Source of the DNA: Methanobacteriota archaeon
Lineage (GTDB): Archaea; Halobacteriota; Halobacteria; Halobacteriales; Halalkalicoccaceae
Assembly: GCA_022561895.1 (NCBI GenBank)
Contig: JADFQH010000216.1
Span: 1 to 5,601, forward strand
Length of the DNA: 5,601 nucleotides
Direction of reading: 5' to 3'
Part shown: positions 4,632 to 5,601 of the stretch, piece after piece
Position numbering within the stretch: position 1 is the first letter of the stretch
Layout of the letters: each line of letters begins with the position of its first letter
Position numbers and translations under genes: made by a program
Notes under the pieces: model-generated
Told to the model about the DNA's origin: nothing
Seen by the model: only the letters and a program-made list of their open reading frames with translations
Database searches by the model: none

Positions 4632-5601
4632 ATGAGCGACCTTGGCAAGGTAGACCGTGAGTTCTTCGACGAGTACATCTACCCGAACCTCGGCGCGGAG
4701 CGAGAAGACGTACGGCTCGCACCGCAGCACGGCGTCGATTTCGGCGTCATCGGACTCGGTTCAGGTGATCAGAGCGACGCCGCAGACGCAAGCGAGCAGG
4801 TCCTCGCGCTCGCGACCGATCCCGTTTTCATCATGCCTTCGCTCGGTTTCGACCGCGCGGCGTGGTTCGCATTCCACATCCTGATGAGCGACGCCGCCGT
4901 CTCGGGACTCTCACCGACGCATCTCTCGATCGATCTCAATCTTCCCGCAGAAATCACCGACGAGCAGTTCGCCACCGTCTGGGAGACGATGCACGCCGAG
5001 GCCGAGGAACTGGGCGTCTCGATCGTAACCGGCCATACCGGGAGGTACGCGGGCTGCAACTACCCGATGGTCGGCGGTGGAACGGCGCTTGCGGTCGGCA
5101 GCTCGAACGATCTCGTCAGGCCGGACGGCGCTCGCGCGGGCGAGAAAGTGATCGTCACGAAGGGACCCGCGATCGAAGCCACTGGATTGCTCTCGATCCA
5201 GTTCGAGGAGATCCTCGACATGGACGAAAAGACGATGGAGGCGGCGAAAGAGCGGTTTTACGACATGAGCCCGGTCGAGGACGCGCTTGTTGCGGCCGCC
5301 GCCGGTCCCGTCACCGCGATGCACGACGCCACCGAGGGCGGAATTTATGGGGGATTGCACGAGATCGCGCGGGCGGGCGGCGTGCGGATCGACGTCGAAC
5401 GTGATTCCGTTCCCGTTCTCGACGGCGTCCGCGAGACGTGTGGGGCCTTCGAGATCGACCCGTGGATCTCGATCAGCGAGGGAACACTCCTGCTGACCGT
5501 CGAGGAGTCGGGAGCCGAGGACGTATTAGACGCGCTCGGCTCGGAAGGAATTCCGGCGGCGGTCGTGGGCGAGACAAGCGAGGGAGAGGGCGTCTACTTC
5601 G
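4632..5601 (+). CDS. AIR synthase-related (HypE/PurM superfamily) protein, C-terminus cut by window edge
   Basis: 323 residues are visible with no stop before the window ends. It starts MSDLGKVDREFFDEYIYPNL. The N-terminal AIRS-type domain (about 25-160) contains ATDPVFIMP (61-69), at the place of the superfamily TDxV-type motif, then SDAAVSGLSPTHLSIDLNLP (86-105) and GHTGRYAGCNYPMVGGGTAL (134-153). The C-terminal AIRS_C-type domain (about 168 on) includes GEKVIVTKGPAIEATGLLS (170-188), HDATEGGIYGGLHEIARAGG (231-250) and SISEGTLLLTV (280-290). The order matches HypE and related ATP-dependent enzymes, which typically phosphorylate or dehydrate an acyl or carbamoyl group. It is not PurM, whose signatures differ. 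No hydrogenase genes are in view, so the HypE reaction should not be assumed; the substrate is unknown. The C-terminal end, where HypE carries its acceptor Cys, lies outside the window. Confidence 0.9.
   Translation, partial: MSDLGKVDREFFDEYIYPNLGAEREDVRLAPQHGVDFGVIGLGSGDQSDAADASEQVLALATDPVFIMPSLGFDRAAWFAFHILMSDAAVSGLSPTHLSIDLNLPAEITDEQFATVWETMHAEAEELGVSIVTGHTGRYAGCNYPMVGGGTALAVGSSNDLVRPDGARAGEKVIVTKGPAIEATGLLSIQFEEILDMDEKTMEAAKERFYDMSPVEDALVAAAAGPVTAMHDATEGGIYGGLHEIARAGGVRIDVERDSVPVLDGVRETCGAFEIDPWISISEGTLLLTVEESGAEDVLDALGSEGIPAAVVGETSEGEGVYF

Noticed and set aside
4862..5404. Plus-strand open frame of 180 codons inside the AIR synthase-like gene
   Set aside because: It is an Arg/Gly-rich shadow in another frame; the frame from 4632 gives a clear two-domain protein.
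4632..5601. Naming the right-edge gene hypE (hydrogenase maturation)
   Set aside because: The superfamily match is sound, but the C-terminal acceptor Cys region is outside the window and no hydrogenase genes are visible, so the specific function is unsupported.

Overview
The window looks like chromosomal DNA of a haloarchaeon (class Halobacteria). The DNA is GC-rich, the proteins are strongly acidic with few lysines, and most genes have a TATA-like box about 25 bases before the start codon, which implies leaderless transcripts. The aromatic pathway gene is of the archaeal type (3-dehydroquinate synthase II). The genus cannot be decided from this sequence.

Layout: (1) At the left edge, on the minus strand, is the N-terminal part of a winged-helix regulator. 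It is divergent from an arginase gene (524-1432, plus), and the 230-base gap between them holds both promoters and a dyad that could be an operator. (2) A 205-base non-coding gap (1433-1637) separates the arginase gene from a convergent ArsA/Get3-type ATPase gene (1638-2576, minus). It contains four consecutive inverted repeats; one is followed by T6 on the minus strand and resembles an intrinsic terminator. (3) A 92-base divergent promoter region leads to aroB' (2669-3841, plus). (4) The aroB' 3' end overlaps by 14 bases a convergent gene for a small membrane protein with a C-terminal zinc ribbon (3828-4259, minus). (5) A 134-base gap with two imperfect hairpins and a strong TATA box precedes a 46-residue, two-helix membrane protein gene (4394-4534, minus). 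(6) Divergent from that, an AIR synthase/HypE-like gene (4632 onward, plus) runs off the right edge.

The genes do not form one pathway: arginine breakdown, a client-delivery or metal ATPase, aromatic amino acid synthesis, two small membrane proteins and a PurM-superfamily protein. Each appears to have its own promoter, so the layout is alternating single-gene units rather than an operon. I found no mobile element, CRISPR array, tRNA, rRNA or defence system. The most unusual parts are the hairpin cluster at 1484-1630, the dyad upstream of arginase, the paired hairpins at 4315-4372, and the HypE-like gene with no hydrogenase genes in view.
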